Below, piece after piece: positions 7,042-7,160 of a DNA stretch of 7,160 nt (within the stretch, counting starts at the first letter, position 1; each line of letters starts with the position of its first letter). The position numbers and the translations under genes were made by a program. The stretch is from Calditrichaceae bacterium (GTDB lineage Bacteria > Calditrichota > Calditrichia > Calditrichales > Calditrichaceae), in the NCBI GenBank assembly GCA_030622395.1, contig JAUXGF010000141.1:1-7160 (forward strand). Reading direction: 5' to 3'. The notes below the pieces were generated by a model, which searched no databases, was not told the DNA's origin, and saw only the letters and a list, made by a program, of their open reading frames with translations.

Positions 7042-7097
7042 TTAATGACTATAATTGACGGCAAAGCCAAATGACTTTATGACAATATGATTTACTC

Positions 7098-7160
7098 TTA
7101 ATATCCCATGCTTACCAGGATTTCATTTACCAAAGTTCGCGCATCTTCCTTTTTAATAAA
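7098..7160 (-). CDS. C-terminal end of an unidentified protein (partial)
   Basis: An open frame enters from the right edge of the window and ends at a TAA (complement of 7098-7100). It encodes 20 residues ending ...DARTLVNEILVSMGY. The mix of charged residues with regularly spaced hydrophobics looks like an amphipathic C-terminal helix, which is more protein-like than a random AT-rich frame. The gene is on the same strand as the three genes that follow and ends 325 bases before the receptor start. The fragment is too short to assign to a family. It could be unrelated to the receptor or be the distal gene of an upstream operon. That it is coding at all is an inference from residue composition and strand. 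Confidence 0.5.
   Translation of the reverse strand, partial: FIKKEDARTLVNEILVSMGY

Larger units (their letters stand above)
6773..7097. other. Intergenic leader region of the receptor gene, no supported ORF
   Basis: This 325-base AT-rich gap separates the partial upstream gene from the receptor. I see only very short frames on either strand, such as a 20-codon plus-strand frame from 6982, and none has a ribosome binding site or protein-like features. The gap holds a 14-nt palindrome at 7028-7041, an overlapping 7-bp inverted repeat (7009-7015 with 7031-7037), an imperfect palindrome at 6961-6976, a run of eight T at 6991-6998, and a 6-bp inverted repeat at 6867-6885. I found no convincing sigma70 -35/-10 pair and no clear Bacteroidetes-type TAnnTTTG promoter reading toward the receptor. 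The promoter is therefore probably here but not identifiable by eye. Confidence 0.6.

Noticed and set aside
6982..7044. Plus-strand 20-codon frame in the leader region
   Set aside because: It is very short, has no ribosome binding site, and includes the T-run and the palindromes.
7055..7083. Plus-strand sigma70-like pair TTGACG, 17 bases, TATGAC
   Set aside because: The spacing is good, but it points into the 3' end of a minus-strand gene with no plus-strand gene after it, and such matches are common in AT-rich DNA.
1..7160. CRISPR arrays, tRNA or rRNA genes, insertion sequence transposases
   Set aside because: I saw no regularly spaced direct repeats, no cloverleaf or conserved rRNA segments and no transposase-like frame.

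Overview
The window comes from a Gram-negative bacterium, most likely in the FCB superphylum (Bacteroidota, Ignavibacteria, Calditrichota, KSB1 or Marinimicrobia-like lineages). The evidence is a TonB-dependent outer-membrane receptor with an N-terminal carboxypeptidase-regulatory-like domain, next to two secreted proteins whose C-termini look like the type IX secretion (T9SS) type A sorting / FlgD-Ig-like domain. The DNA is moderately AT-rich. I cannot name the phylum or species from this window alone.

Every gene I can support lies on the minus strand, so the transcriptional order runs from high to low coordinates. At the right edge (7098-7160) are the last 20 codons of an unidentified gene. 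A 325-base gap (6773-7097) follows; it holds several short inverted repeats and the ribosome binding site of the next gene, but no convincing ORF. Then come a TonB-dependent receptor (6772-3941; I move its start to an internal GTG), a 98-base gap with a hairpin, the first secreted protein (3842-2082), a 208-base gap that opens with a strong 17-bp inverted repeat, the second secreted protein (1873-83), and an 82-base tail with another stem-loop.

The two secreted proteins are tandem paralogues: similar length, same domain order, about 70% identical over the C-terminal sorting domain, with clear stretches of nucleotide identity. Each has a signal peptide, a roughly 320-residue N-terminal module with a highly conserved core (VSDQDF.CRYSDYN...PLYLDVIQ.SYAWSS), one fibronectin type III-like domain, and the C-terminal sorting domain. 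The proximity suggests that a receptor spanning the outer membrane works with surface or secreted partners, as in SusC-type systems. No SusD-type lipoprotein, glycoside hydrolase, regulator or sigma/anti-sigma pair is visible here, so the substrate is unknown. Hairpins follow each of the three complete genes, so the set may be transcribed as separate or attenuated units rather than as one uniform operon.

The most interesting points are the SusD-less receptor plus duplicated secreted partner arrangement, the possible dispersed palindrome between the paralogues, and the unusual overlap of a GTG with the Shine-Dalgarno sequence at the receptor start.
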